Positions 36,697 to 46,392 of a stretch of 64,000 bases of DNA are shown in pieces; position 1 is the stretch's first letter; each line of letters opens with the position of its first letter. The position numbers and the translations under genes were made by a program. A model generated the notes under the pieces. It was not told the DNA's origin and did not search any database. It saw only the letters and a program-made list of their open reading frames with translations. The DNA is from Actinomycetota bacterium. GTDB taxonomy: Bacteria; Actinomycetota; Actinomycetes; Nanopelagicales; Nanopelagicaceae. The stretch covers positions 28,030 to 92,029 of the forward strand of contig WLNY01000004.1 of assembly GCA_009699575.1 (NCBI GenBank), in the 5' to 3' direction.

Positions 36697-37983
36697 ATGA
36701 ACTCACCAGTGACCTCGACGCTTCCTAAGCACGACATTGCAGATGCTTCTCTTGCTGTTCAAGGCCGCATGAGAATCGAGTGGGCAGAACGCAACATGCC
36801 AGTGCTCGCACAAATTCGAGCACGTTTCGAAAAATCGCAACCATTTGCTGGTGTACGTATCGCTGCATGTATGCACGTGACAACAGAAACAGCAAACCTA
36901 ATGCGCGTGTTAAAAGCAGGCGGAGCCGATATTGCTTTGTGTGCATCAAATCCGCTCTCAACACAAGATGATACTGCCGCGGCACTTGTCCACGAATTCG
37001 GAATTAGCGTTTTCGCTCGCAACGCTGTTGATCGCGATGGTTACTACCGCCATATCAACGCAGCCCTTGATATCGAACCACACCAAGTATTCGATGATGG
37101 ATGCGACCTAGTAAATACATTGCATACAACAAGAAAAGAATTAATTCCTAACATTGCAGGTGGATGTGAAGAAACCACAACTGGCGTTATTCGATTAAAT
37201 CAAATGGCAAAAGATGGCGCTCTTCAATTTCCAATGATTGCTGTCAACGACACTGATACAAAACACATGTTTGATAACCGATACGGAACAGGCCAATCAA
37301 CGCTGGATGCAGTATTTCGCTCAACAAATTTCCTTCTTGCCGGCCGAGTCCTTGTTGTCGCAGGTTTTGGTTATTGCGGGAAAGGTGTTGCTGAACGCGC
37401 TAAAGGTATGGGTGCAGACGTTGTTGTTACTGAAATCGACCCAACTAAAGCGTTAGATGCCATGATGCAAGGATTTCGTGTAATGCCAATGATTGATGCA
37501 GCAAAAATCGGAGATGTATTCATTACAGTCACGGGAAACCGCGACGTTTTACGTGATGAGCATTTTGCAGTCATGAAAGATGGCGCAATCATGGCCAACT
37601 CCGGACACTTTGATATTGAAATTGACGTGGCGTGGTTGGAGCAACACGCAACGACCAAGAATGCAAAGATGCGCCATCAGACCGATGAATATGTCATGAC
37701 TGATGGTCGTCGTCTCCTCCTGCTCGCAGAAGGACGTCTTGTGAATCTTGGTGCTGCTGAAGGTCACCCTGCTTCGGTGATGGATATGTCCTTTTCCGAT
37801 CAAGCGCTCACCGCTGAATATCTAGTGAAGGAAGCTAAAAATCTCACTCCAGGAGTTCACGAGGTTCCTACGTATATTGATAAGGAAGTTGCAAGTCTTA
37901 AGTTAATTAGCATGGGTGGGCATATTGATGTTCTTACTCCAGCTCAAGACATGTATCTGAATTCATGGGAACACGGTAGCTAG
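36697..37983 (+). CDS. ahcY: S-adenosylhomocysteine hydrolase
   Basis: Splits S-adenosylhomocysteine to adenosine and homocysteine, relieving product inhibition of methyltransferases. The 428-residue protein has the substrate motif CMHVTTETANLMR, ETTTGVIRL, and the NAD-binding loop GFGYCGKGVAERAKGMGADV near residue 220. The family ending DKEVASLKL is shortened compared with eukaryotic forms. It has a strong ribosome binding site and a structured leader. The mtrA GTG overlaps its stop by one base, so both share a transcript. Confidence 0.96.
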   Translation: MNSPVTSTLPKHDIADASLAVQGRMRIEWAERNMPVLAQIRARFEKSQPFAGVRIAACMHVTTETANLMRVLKAGGADIALCASNPLSTQDDTAAALVHEFGISVFARNAVDRDGYYRHINAALDIEPHQVFDDGCDLVNTLHTTRKELIPNIAGGCEETTTGVIRLNQMAKDGALQFPMIAVNDTDTKHMFDNRYGTGQSTLDAVFRSTNFLLAGRVLVVAGFGYCGKGVAERAKGMGADVVVTEIDPTKALDAMMQGFRVMPMIDAAKIGDVFITVTGNRDVLRDEHFAVMKDGAIMANSGHFDIEIDVAWLEQHATTKNAKMRHQTDEYVMTDGRRLLLLAEGRLVNLGAAEGHPASVMDMSFSDQALTAEYLVKEAKNLTPGVHEVPTYIDKEVASLKLISMGGHIDVLTPAQDMYLNSWEHGS

Positions 37984-38669
37984 TGACATTAATTATGGTC
38001 GTCGATGATGACCAAGATCTTGCAGAAATGCTCGGGATAGTTTTAACTGGTGCTGGCTTCGATGTAGATCTAGTTAGCCGCGGCGATGAGGTCCTTGAAG
38101 TTTTTAGAAGTAATCCGCCTGATCTTGTGTTATTGGATGTAATGCTTCCAGGCATTAACGGCATAGAAGTGTGTCGTCAGATACGACAAGAATCCATGAT
38201 TCCAATTGTGATGCTTTCAGCCAAGGGCGACACCCACGATGTTGTCCTTGGTTTGGAAGCCGGAGCCGATGATTACATGGTCAAACCATTTCGTCACCCT
38301 TCGGAACTTCTCGCCCGCGTGAAAACGCGACTTCGACGTTCAAGTTCAGAATCCGCGGAGATCCTGCACATACGTGATATCACAATTGATATCAATTCCC
38401 ATGAAGTCAAACATGGAAGTAATTTAATTGCTCTAACCCGAATCGAATTTGATTTACTTGTCGCATTAGCTCGTGAACCGAAACGAGTCTTTACGCGAGA
38501 TGCGTTGCTCAGTGAAGTCTGGGGATATCGACATTCGACAGATACACGTTTGGTTAATGTACATATCCAACGCTTGCGCTCGAAAATCGAACATGATCCA
38601 GAGAATCCAAAGATAGTAATTACTGTTCGAGGAATCGGGTACAAAGCCGGAGCGCTTGACGGTTCATGA
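37983..38669 (+). CDS. mtrA: Response regulator MtrA
   Basis: An OmpR-family response regulator of 228 residues: receiver domain with phospho-acceptor Asp52 (LVLLDVMLPG) and Lys in MLSAKGD, then a winged helix (SEVWGYRHSTDTRLVNVHI, VRGIGYKAG). With MtrB it controls cell-wall and division genes in actinobacteria. The GTG start overlaps the ahcY stop, unusual coupling to a metabolic gene. The mtrA-mtrB order supports the MtrA name. Confidence 0.92.
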   Translation: MTLIMVVDDDQDLAEMLGIVLTGAGFDVDLVSRGDEVLEVFRSNPPDLVLLDVMLPGINGIEVCRQIRQESMIPIVMLSAKGDTHDVVLGLEAGADDYMVKPFRHPSELLARVKTRLRRSSSESAEILHIRDITIDINSHEVKHGSNLIALTRIEFDLLVALAREPKRVFTRDALLSEVWGYRHSTDTRLVNVHIQRLRSKIEHDPENPKIVITVRGIGYKAGALDGS

Positions 38670-38670
38670 A

Positions 38671-40224
38671 ATGAGATCGTTAAGTTCTCGCTTGCGCAAT
38701 TCACTTGCCGCGCGTGTTCTAGTCTCAACTGTTTTACTTTCTATGAGCGTTGTGTGGTTGAGCAGTTCAGCCCTTGATTCCAGGCTTTCTGAAGGAGTCA
38801 AGAAGGTCAATTTGGACTCCTCAATCAATGAAGCGCGCTCCACGATTGTTGGGGCGATATATCGATTAGCGCTTGCAAATGTAAACCCAAAAATAGAAGT
38901 AAAGAAAATTATTGATGATGTTGTCGTTTCAGTTCGTACAGCCGGAACGTCTGGTAGTGGACGTGAAATTGCAATTCTTAAAGCCCCAACTAGTATAAAA
39001 AATGATCTAAATTATCAGACCACCTCAAACTTTGTTGATCCACTTTCGATTCCACAAGAATTTCGAAGTAAAATTAGGGCAAATAAAGAACTGCAGTGGA
39101 AATACATTACGATGCAATACGCAGGAAATGTGCAAGTACCAGCAATCGCTGTGGGCCAATTAATTAAAGTACCAAGGGCAGGCTCGTATGAAATTTATTT
39201 ACTTTTTCCACTGACAAATCAAAACAAGACTTTAGATCTCATAACAAATTCAATTCTTTTTACTGGAATTGCGCTAGTGCTTTTAATTAGTCTAATCACA
39301 TGGCTCCTTGCTAGGCAGGTGATAAGGCCAGTGCGCGAAGCAGCGCGCATCGCCGGAGAATTCACGGCTGGTGACCTAGATAAACGGATGCAGGTTAACT
39401 CCAAAGATGAAATTGCAGCCTTGGGCAATTCATTTAATGAAATGGCTCAATCCATCCAAGAACAGATCAGCCGCCTCGAAAACCTTTCTCGAGTGCAACA
39501 ACGCTTTGTCTCTGATGTCTCGCATGAATTGCGCACGCCTTTGACCACGCTTCGAATGGCATCGGGAGTTATTTATGAAGCCCGTGCAACCTTTGATCCG
39601 CAAATCGCACGAAGTGCTGAATTGCTCGTGGCCCAGATTGATAGATTCGAGCGACTCCTTGAGGATCTTCTTGAAGTAAGTCGATTCGACGCAGAAGTGG
39701 CTCTTCTTGAAATCACTGATTTCAATGTGGTGAATGCAGTCAAACGTTGTATTGCTGATTTAGTCCTTGTTGCACGAGAAGAGTCGACAACAATCTCACT
39801 TTTCGCCAATGAAGATGAAATTATGTTGAAGGGCGATGTTCGAAGGATTGAGAGAATTCTGAGGAATTTGCTCACAAATGCCATCGATCATGCAGAAGCA
39901 AAACCAATTGAAGTAGTCATCATTTCAGATGATCATGATGTGGCAATTTCGGTCCGAGATTTTGGTGGGGGACTTGATGAGAGTTCACTTACGAGAGTCT
40001 TCGATAGATTTTGGCGCGAAGACCCATCAAGATCTAGGGAACACGGCGGGACTGGGCTAGGTCTTTCAATAGCTTTAGAAGATGCGCGCCTTCATAATGG
40101 TGAACTTGAAGCATGGGGACGGCCTGGAATGGGCGCACATTTTGTTCTGACACTTCCGCTCGTTGCTGGGGACCAGATTGAATCACGGATTATTTCGCTG
40201 ACCCCTTCATCTCTTCCGCGCTAG
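38671..40224 (+). CDS. mtrB: Sensor histidine kinase MtrB
   Basis: Membrane sensor kinase of 517 residues: first membrane segment about 15-35, extracytoplasmic sensor region to about 195, second membrane segment (FTGIALVLLISLITWLLA), HAMP domain, HisKA with His285 (VSDVSHELRTPL) and HATPase_c (GTGLGLSIALEDA). It is somewhat shorter than mycobacterial MtrB. The ATG at 38671 follows the mtrA stop by one base. The accessory lipoprotein gene lpqB, normally next, is absent. Confidence 0.92.
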   Translation: MRSLSSRLRNSLAARVLVSTVLLSMSVVWLSSSALDSRLSEGVKKVNLDSSINEARSTIVGAIYRLALANVNPKIEVKKIIDDVVVSVRTAGTSGSGREIAILKAPTSIKNDLNYQTTSNFVDPLSIPQEFRSKIRANKELQWKYITMQYAGNVQVPAIAVGQLIKVPRAGSYEIYLLFPLTNQNKTLDLITNSILFTGIALVLLISLITWLLARQVIRPVREAARIAGEFTAGDLDKRMQVNSKDEIAALGNSFNEMAQSIQEQISRLENLSRVQQRFVSDVSHELRTPLTTLRMASGVIYEARATFDPQIARSAELLVAQIDRFERLLEDLLEVSRFDAEVALLEITDFNVVNAVKRCIADLVLVAREESTTISLFANEDEIMLKGDVRRIERILRNLLTNAIDHAEAKPIEVVIISDDHDVAISVRDFGGGLDESSLTRVFDRFWREDPSRSREHGGTGLGLSIALEDARLHNGELEAWGRPGMGAHFVLTLPLVAGDQIESRIISLTPSSLPR

Positions 40225-40274
40225 ATCTCTCCACATGTGTAGGAGTTATTTGCTTAGAAGGATGAATATTCAAA

Positions 40275-40280
40275 AATACT
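40275..40280 (+). promoter_or_regulatory. -10 element of the comF-like gene, leaderless type
   Basis: AATACT ends 6 bases before the ATG at 40287. Confidence 0.4.
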
Positions 40281-40286
40281 GAGTAC

Positions 40287-40934
40287 ATGAAATTATTGAA
40301 CGAACTGTCAGAAATTTTATTTCCTTCTAGATGTTTTGGGTGCTCAACACTTGGACCAAATATTTGCTCGACGTGTAAAAAGACATGGCAATTAAAACTG
40401 TATCGAACCCAAATTCGAAATATAGAGGTTTTTTCATCACTCGCTTATTCGCCAACTGCTCAACGCGTTATATTGGCTGCCAAAGAAGATGGTGTTTTGC
40501 CTGCGGATTTGCTCATAGCAAGCGCAATAGGTAACTCACTGAGATATCTACTCTCAGTGAGTGAAATGGGCGCCCTTGTTCCTGTTCCTTCGAGAAGAAG
40601 TTCCTCGCGTAAGCGCGGTCGAGACTTTCTCAGCGAGATTACACATAGAGTGGGGAACTCACATTCTTTAGATGTGCACCAACTCCTAGAACACCGCCTT
40701 CGAGTTCGCGATCAGTCGAATTTAAACGCCCAGCAACGATTTGAGAATTTAGCGGGTGCCCTTCATGTTCCTCAGAGCAAGGTGACGAGAATTAATAATG
40801 GTAAAAATTTGATCCTCGTTGATGACCTTGTGACCACGGGGGCCTCACTTTTGGAAGCAAAACGAGCCTTAGAGGCGGCCGGATTTAACGTCATCGGGGC
40901 TGTCACCGCCTTCGTGTCCACCCCGCTACGATAG
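40287..40934 (+). CDS. ComF-family phosphoribosyltransferase-like protein
   Basis: A 215-residue protein with an N-terminal zinc finger of two CxxC pairs (RCFGCS, ICSTCK) and a C-terminal phosphoribosyltransferase fold ending LILVDDLVTTGAS. ComF supports DNA uptake in competent bacteria; in actinobacteria it is a conserved neighbour of mtrAB and secA with unproven role. No HPF gene follows it here. Confidence 0.9.
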   Translation: MKLLNELSEILFPSRCFGCSTLGPNICSTCKKTWQLKLYRTQIRNIEVFSSLAYSPTAQRVILAAKEDGVLPADLLIASAIGNSLRYLLSVSEMGALVPVPSRRSSSRKRGRDFLSEITHRVGNSHSLDVHQLLEHRLRVRDQSNLNAQQRFENLAGALHVPQSKVTRINNGKNLILVDDLVTTGASLLEAKRALEAAGFNVIGAVTAFVSTPLR

Positions 40935-40951
40935 GAGCGTTGATAGATACG

Positions 40952-40967
40952 GCACCTTCCAAGGTGC
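40952..40967 (+). promoter_or_regulatory. Hairpin in the secA leader
   Basis: Perfect inverted repeat GCACCTT-CC-AAGGTGC (a six-pair stem with a TCCA loop in RNA), ending 5 bases before the GAGAGGG ribosome binding region of secA. There is no T-run, so it is more likely a leader element or processing site than a terminator. Confidence 0.4.
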
Positions 40968-40986
40968 GCTTTGAGAGGGTGAAGAT

Positions 40987-43656
40987 ATGCCAGCGTTTGT
41001 GGATCGAATCCTGCGTGCCGGTGAGGGCCGAATTATTAAGGAACTTACCAAGATTGCTGCAACAGTTGCTGCACAAGAACCTCGCATCTCGGCTCTATCC
41101 GATGAAGAACTTCGCGCTCAAACTGATATTTTTAAAGCTCGTTACTCCAATGGCGAGACTTTAGAAGATCTCTTGCCTGAAGCATTTGCAGTAGTCCGAG
41201 AGGCATCTAAGAGAACGCTTGGACAACGTCACTATGACGTACAGATTATGGGCGGTGCAGCGCTTCATAAAGGCAACATTGCTGAAATGCGTACTGGTGA
41301 AGGCAAGACCCTTGTCGCAACACTTCCGTCATACCTCAACGCCTTGGCGGGTCGCGGGGTTCATGTTGTGACCGTCAATGATTATTTGGCAGAGCGTGAT
41401 AGCGAATGGATGGGTCGCGTACATCGTTTTCTAGGACTCAGTGTTGGCGTTATTTTGGGAAATATGAATCCCGCAGAACGTCGTGAAGCGTATTCGGCAG
41501 ATATTACCTATGGAACAAATAATGAATTTGGATTTGATTATCTTCGTGACAATATGGCATGGAGCCTTGATGAATGCGTGCAACGCGATCACTTCTTTGC
41601 CGTAGTAGATGAAGTGGACTCGATTCTCATTGATGAAGCACGAACCCCATTAATCATTAGTGGACCTGCTGATAAAGCAACCAAGTGGTATTTGGAATTT
41701 AGTTCGATAGTTGGAAAGCTTGATAGGGATCGCCACTATGAAGTAGATGAAAAAAAGCGCACAGTTGGCATTCTCGAAGAGGGAGTCACGCGAGTTGAAG
41801 AACTTCTTAAAATTGAAAATCTCTATGAGGCAGCCAATACGCCGCTCATTGGGTACCTGAATAATGCAATTCGCGCAAAAGAATTATTTAAACGCGATAA
41901 AGATTACGTGGTTATGAATGGCGAACTTCTCATAGTTGATGAGCACACCGGCCGAATCATGGCCGGCCGCCGCTATAGCGAGGGCATGCACCAAGCGTTA
42001 GAAGCAAAAGAGCGCATTGAAATTAAAGATGAGAATCAGACGCTTGCCACGATTACTCTTCAAAATTATTTCCGCCTCTACGACAAGCTCTCCGGTATGA
42101 CTGGAACTGCCATGACAGAGGCTTCAGAATTTCATCAAATCTACAAGCTAGGCGTTGTGCCAATTCCAACAAATCGTGCAATGGTTCGCTTGGATCAACC
42201 AGACTTGGTATACAAGAGCGAAGCGGGCAAATTTGCTGCCGTAACCTCTGACATTGTCGATCGCCACCGGAAGGGCCAACCAGTACTGGTTGGAACTGTC
42301 AGTGTTGAAAAATCTGAAGAGTTATCTGCCTTGCTTCGAAAGAGTGGCGTTCCACACGAAGTCCTCAATGCAAAACACCACGAACGTGAAGCAGCAATTA
42401 TTGCCCGCGCTGGAGTAGTTGGCGCAGTAACGGTAGCCACCAATATGGCAGGACGTGGAACAGACATCATGCTCGGCGGCAACCCCGAATTCATGGCTGA
42501 TTTCGAAATTCAACGACGGGGTTTTTCACCCGTCGATAATCCAACTGAATATGAAAGTGCTTGGCCTGCAGAAATTGCAAAGCAAAAAGAAGCGGTTTCA
42601 AAGGGTCACGATGAAGTCAGTGCACTTGGTGGACTCTATGTACTTGGTACCGAGCGTCATGAATCTCGACGCATTGATAATCAGCTACGTGGTCGCTCAG
42701 GGCGCCAGGGAGATCCCGGCGAATCCCGTTTCTATCTTTCACTTCAAGATGAATTAATGCGACGATTTAACTCAGGAATGGTTGAAAGATTTCTTTCAGC
42801 AGCTGGAATTCCAGATGACGCACCTATTGAATCAAAAATGGTCAGTAACGCAATTAAATCAGCACAAACCCAAGTTGAGTCGCAGAACTTTGAAATACGT
42901 AAAAATGTTTTGAAATACGATGACGTGATGAATCGACAACGTGAAGTCATTTATGGCGAACGTCGCCTCGTTCTTGAAGGAAAAGATATTCAAGTTCAGG
43001 TATCTGAATTTATGCAAGAAACATTATCTGCCTATGTCGATGCCGCTACTTCAGAAGGATTCTCAGAAGATTGGGACCTTGAGCGTCTCTGGACTGCATT
43101 GAAAACTATCTACCCCATTTCATTCACAATTGAGTCATTAGATTCTGAAATAGGCTCCCGCTCTGCTCTCGATGCGCAGTACCTAAAGAGTCGAATTATT
43201 GAAGATGCACTCAATGCCTATTCGCAGCGCGAGGAAAATCTTGGAAGCGAAGTGATGCGAGAGCTGGAGCGCAAAGTGCTTCTTTCCGTGCTCGATCGTA
43301 AGTGGCGTGAACATTTATACGAGATGGATTACCTGCAAGAAGGTATTGGTCTTCGAGCCATGGCTCAACGTGACCCACTAGTTGAATATCAGCGCGAAGG
43401 CTTTGATTTATTTGCGGCAATGATGGATGCGATTAAAGAGGAGATTGCAGGGTATCTTTTCAATATAGATGTACAAGTCGAGACTGATAATTCTGTTCAA
43501 GCTAAGGGCTTGGAGCCTCACCAGACACCGGCGGTTGCACTTTCATACACCGCGCCCGATGAAAACGGTGTTGTTACATCAACAGATGTCACTCGCAACG
43601 GTCCATGTCCGTGCGGTTCGGGTAAGAAGTACAAGCGCTGCCACGGAGCCGCCTAA
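40987..43656 (+). CDS. secA: Preprotein translocase ATPase SecA
   Basis: The motor of the Sec export pathway, 889 residues. Nucleotide-binding domain 1 has [14 protein letters not shown] and VDEVDSIL, the preprotein cross-linking domain sits between, and domain 2 carries [14 protein letters not shown] and [15 protein letters not shown]. The C terminus ends in the zinc-binding SEC-C motif [14 protein letters not shown]. This is the housekeeping SecA1 type by length and context. Its end overlaps the convergent DUF6459 gene by 4 bases. Confidence 0.98.
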   Translation: MPAFVDRILRAGEGRIIKELTKIAATVAAQEPRISALSDEELRAQTDIFKARYSNGETLEDLLPEAFAVVREASKRTLGQRHYDVQIMGGAALHKGNIAEMRTGEGKTLVATLPSYLNALAGRGVHVVTVNDYLAERDSEWMGRVHRFLGLSVGVILGNMNPAERREAYSADITYGTNNEFGFDYLRDNMAWSLDECVQRDHFFAVVDEVDSILIDEARTPLIISGPADKATKWYLEFSSIVGKLDRDRHYEVDEKKRTVGILEEGVTRVEELLKIENLYEAANTPLIGYLNNAIRAKELFKRDKDYVVMNGELLIVDEHTGRIMAGRRYSEGMHQALEAKERIEIKDENQTLATITLQNYFRLYDKLSGMTGTAMTEASEFHQIYKLGVVPIPTNRAMVRLDQPDLVYKSEAGKFAAVTSDIVDRHRKGQPVLVGTVSVEKSEELSALLRKSGVPHEVLNAKHHEREAAIIARAGVVGAVTVATNMAGRGTDIMLGGNPEFMADFEIQRRGFSPVDNPTEYESAWPAEIAKQKEAVSKGHDEVSALGGLYVLGTERHESRRIDNQLRGRSGRQGDPGESRFYLSLQDELMRRFNSGMVERFLSAAGIPDDAPIESKMVSNAIKSAQTQVESQNFEIRKNVLKYDDVMNRQREVIYGERRLVLEGKDIQVQVSEFMQETLSAYVDAATSEGFSEDWDLERLWTALKTIYPISFTIESLDSEIGSRSALDAQYLKSRIIEDALNAYSQREENLGSEVMRELERKVLLSVLDRKWREHLYEMDYLQEGIGLRAMAQRDPLVEYQREGFDLFAAMMDAIKEEIAGYLFNIDVQVETDNSVQAKGLEPHQTPAVALSYTAPDENGVVTSTDVTRNGPCPCGSGKKYKRCHGAA

Positions 43657-44156
43657 AGCAATGTCAGAGAGGTGCAGAGCCATCTGTTATCAACTCCTTC
43701 AAAGCGAATAGCTAGGGCTCTCAATCTTTCTCCAAATCTGACGGTGATTGTGGATTCACAAATTCCATCCAAAGGCTCGCTTTGATGCACTGTGCGTATG
43801 CGACCCACTTCTTTCATGCTTCCAGAGGCAGCCACAAGTTCAGTGAAAATTCTCCTGTGGCACATCCGGGTAACCTGAGATGCCGATCTTCTACCAGCCC
43901 AAATTTCCAGCACACACGTTGCAAATCGAAGGGTCCAATTATTGAGTTCGGGCAAGTCCAAAGCTGACGTAGGTTGAGGAAGAAAATCAGGGTCAAACTC
44001 ATCATCAAAGGTGGATGGAATTAAATAGAGTCGAGCTTTTTGTTGGGCAACAACGGGAGCTACTGGGCGAAACATTTCAAGCATCGGATGCTCCCAGTCT
44101 TCATATTCAAAGTAGGAATTATCAAGTGGGCTGGAGGATATTTTCTCTGTTGTCAT
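43653..44156 (-). CDS. DUF6459/Rv3235-family protein
   Basis: A 167-residue actinobacterial protein. The second half shows the family pattern: a helical segment [24 protein letters not shown], then beta strands ([36 protein letters not shown]). Function unknown. Relatives lie just after secA in mycobacteria too. A weak CATTCT box lies 6 bases before its ATG. It is divergent from the SAF-domain gene. Confidence 0.8.
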   Translation of the reverse strand: MTTEKISSSPLDNSYFEYEDWEHPMLEMFRPVAPVVAQQKARLYLIPSTFDDEFDPDFLPQPTSALDLPELNNWTLRFATCVLEIWAGRRSASQVTRMCHRRIFTELVAASGSMKEVGRIRTVHQSEPLDGICESTITVRFGERLRALAIRFEGVDNRWLCTSLTLL

Positions 44157-44190
44157 GACCTAAGAATGAACACCGTTATAGAGGAAGGAA

Positions 44191-44245
44191 TCATTCAAAG
44201 GGTGACAAATGAATCATTACAAAGGATGACTGTGAACAAATGAAT
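44191..44245. repeat. Direct repeats between DUF6459 and the SAF gene
   Basis: TCATTCAAAGGGTGAC (44191-44206) recurs as TCATTACAAAGGATGAC (44214-44230), and ACAAATGAAT occurs at 44205-44214 and 44236-44245. The repeats sit in the 124-base divergent region and look like operator sites; no binding protein can be named. Confidence 0.45.
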
Positions 44246-44280
44246 TCTCGAGAATCACCAAACCTCTTGAATGGCCCACT

Positions 44281-44880
44281 ATGGCCATACACAAAAAGAA
44301 CCCACGCTCTCGACTAATCCTTGCAATTGTCCTCATATGCGCATCCTTCTTCAGCGCTCTTGCCTTTGCGGCGCTATCAAACCATCGACAATCTTTCTGG
44401 GTTGCCAAATCGTTCATCGTTCCCGGACACGTCATTGAGTTCAGTGACCTAAGTAAGGCTGATGTAATTCTGGGTAATCTATCGTCGAATTACTACCCCT
44501 CATCTAGAGATCTCGTAGGTCACTTGGCAGTTGAACGATTTGAGGCTGGCGAACTCATCTCAACTATTGGCGTAGATGAGTTTGGAACCGGGCCTCAACT
44601 CAGTTCGGTTCCAATTAGCGTACGAGTTGCTGACATCCCGAGTGATACAACAGTCGGCGATGTAGTAGATGTGTATTCGGTATTTGACTCACAAAATGGC
44701 GAATTGACACCTGCACCTCAATTGATTCTTGAAGGAACAACCGTGAAACAGTTGAGTAAAAGTGGTCAAAATTTTGGAAGTGAAGTCGCAATCAGTTTAT
44801 CTGTAGACCCGAACCAAGTGATGTCACTTGTTCAAGCAACAGCGCTAGGGCGCCTTGTTCTTGTGAGCACGCATGGTTAA
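44281..44880 (+). CDS. SAF-domain (CpaB/RcpC-like) membrane protein
   Basis: A 199-residue protein with one N-terminal membrane segment (residues 13-32) and a SAF domain (VAKSFIVPGHVIEFSDLS, FEAGELISTIGV) followed by a region like CpaB/RcpC. CpaB proteins help assemble Flp pili, but no pilin, CpaF or TadBC gene is present in the window. It overlaps the MinD-like gene by 8 bases, so the two products probably act together at the membrane. Confidence 0.8.
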   Translation: MAIHKKNPRSRLILAIVLICASFFSALAFAALSNHRQSFWVAKSFIVPGHVIEFSDLSKADVILGNLSSNYYPSSRDLVGHLAVERFEAGELISTIGVDEFGTGPQLSSVPISVRVADIPSDTTVGDVVDVYSVFDSQNGELTPAPQLILEGTTVKQLSKSGQNFGSEVAISLSVDPNQVMSLVQATALGRLVLVSTHG

Positions 44881-45973
44881 GAACAATCCTCCTGTAATAA
44901 TTACGGCCATTGCAGATACGGATGCAGAAAGTTTTATCGCCGGAACCCTATATAGCCAAGGTTGGAACGTAATCTTCCGAGCCTTAGATGCCCAATCCCT
45001 TACTGATTACCTCGATAATAATGTGGAATTATCAAGAACTGCGTTGCTCCTTTACTCACCAGACTTGCCAGATTTTTCTAGACGGAAACTAGATGGTTAC
45101 GCATTATTGGTTAGAAAAGTAGTTGGATTTGGAGATAAGGACGATCTGACTTCAGAGTATTCGGAGATCTACGCATTCCCCAAAGATGCAAACGAACTAA
45201 TTTCAATGGTCCGTGGATTTATCCGGACACCGCTTATTCGCCCAACTATTTTTGAAACCAAAAAGAAACGTCAAGCGTTGGTTCTAGCGGTTGGGTCAGC
45301 TGGAACGTGTACAGGGGCTTCAACGGTTGCCCTAAATATTGCTTCCGAACTTGCGCTACTAGACAAGAAGACTTTACTAATCGATGCACACTTTTCAGCG
45401 CCTTCAATTTCCACTTTTCTCGATGAAAGAAAACTTCAGGATGATGATGACTGGCGCGAAGTTTCTCCCAATTTCTTTGTTGCTGAATTCAATCGAATAA
45501 ATTCTTCACAACATATTTCCCGATTGACGCAAGCTGAGAATAATTTTGATCACATAGTGATTGATCTAGGTGATGTAGGAAATTTTTCTTCTCATCTCAC
45601 TGACCAGCGATGGCAGTCTTCAATCATTACTTGGTCAGCAGAGAGCGCGGATACGATCTGGGTTTTGAGCCGCAGTGATCTCCTAGGAAATGAGAGATTT
45701 AATCAATTATGTAAAGTTCTTAGCCGGACAGCAATCACAGGAGAGCTTGGTTTCATTCTAAACCTAGCGACACCATCCCGAAAGTCTTCAAATGAAGAAA
45801 AAGAATTTCGTATGATTACCGCACCATTCCCAACGTGTGCACTTTATATCCTGCCTCGTGATGTCCGTGGGGTTTCTAGTTCAGTGCGTGAGCGAACCAC
45901 ACTTTCAGAGGCTGCTGAGCGTAGTCCTATGCGTAAAATCATTGAAGAAATGGCCAGAGACCTAACTGCCTAA
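44873..45973 (+). CDS. MinD/CpaE-like protein with degenerate P-loop
   Basis: A 366-residue protein with an N-terminal receiver-like region (1-120) and a ParA/MinD-like domain from about 135. The Walker A position reads VGSAGTCTGASTVALNIA: both signature and invariant lysines of the deviant P-loop are missing. The switch and Walker B regions remain recognisable (LLIDAHFSAPSIS, HIVIDLGDV). ATP hydrolysis is therefore doubtful. CpaE in pilus systems has the same receiver-plus-MinD layout, and the coupled SAF gene is CpaB-like. Confidence 0.78.
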   Translation: MVKNNPPVIITAIADTDAESFIAGTLYSQGWNVIFRALDAQSLTDYLDNNVELSRTALLLYSPDLPDFSRRKLDGYALLVRKVVGFGDKDDLTSEYSEIYAFPKDANELISMVRGFIRTPLIRPTIFETKKKRQALVLAVGSAGTCTGASTVALNIASELALLDKKTLLIDAHFSAPSISTFLDERKLQDDDDWREVSPNFFVAEFNRINSSQHISRLTQAENNFDHIVIDLGDVGNFSSHLTDQRWQSSIITWSAESADTIWVLSRSDLLGNERFNQLCKVLSRTAITGELGFILNLATPSRKSSNEEKEFRMITAPFPTCALYILPRDVRGVSSSVRERTTLSEAAERSPMRKIIEEMARDLTA

Positions 45974-45993
45974 ATTCTTATACTCTTAACCTT

Positions 45994-46389
45994 ATGCGCG
46001 CATATATAGCCACAACAGCTGGCGAGATTTCCACATTTATGAAAGATGGATCCTGGGAACCCGTGAGCGTGTATGCGCCTACAATTAAATTCACTACTGC
46101 TAACAACGAATTAGACGAAGAAGAAGCCGAATATGAAATTTCATTACTCGCCGCATCGGTTTCTCTAACTAGAGATGAAAATTCTAATTCTTCTGGATTC
46201 GTCCTCGCGCTAGAGGTAGATGAATCACTTGTAGCGGCTCACAATGAAAATACAATTGAATTAAAAAGCCCTCTATTGTGGGAGCAGGTTGATTGCTTAT
46301 TTATTTGCGAGCGAGGCGATGACGAACTCACCTGGTATGCCCGCCAGGAAATATCTGATCTCTTGGACAAGATCAACAATGGGAAGTAA
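45994..46389 (+). CDS. DUF6912-like protein
   Basis: A 131-residue soluble protein with an N-terminal MRAYIATTAGEISTFM, an acidic middle (DEEEAEYEISLLAA) and a C terminus ending in AAxx-like amphipathic helix. It resembles the actinobacterial DUF6912 family in start, acidic motif and length; the assignment is from memory. No function known. A TATACT box (45979-45984) lies 9 bases before the ATG. The kinase gene follows after 3 bases. Confidence 0.6.
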   Translation: MRAYIATTAGEISTFMKDGSWEPVSVYAPTIKFTTANNELDEEEAEYEISLLAASVSLTRDENSNSSGFVLALEVDESLVAAHNENTIELKSPLLWEQVDCLFICERGDDELTWYARQEISDLLDKINNGK

Positions 46390-46392
46390 TCA

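Noticed and set aside
44240..44314. 24-residue upstream ORF overlapping the SAF gene start
   Set aside because: It begins inside the repeat region, has no ribosome binding site and overlaps the SAF start out of frame; possible attenuator peptide but nothing supports it.
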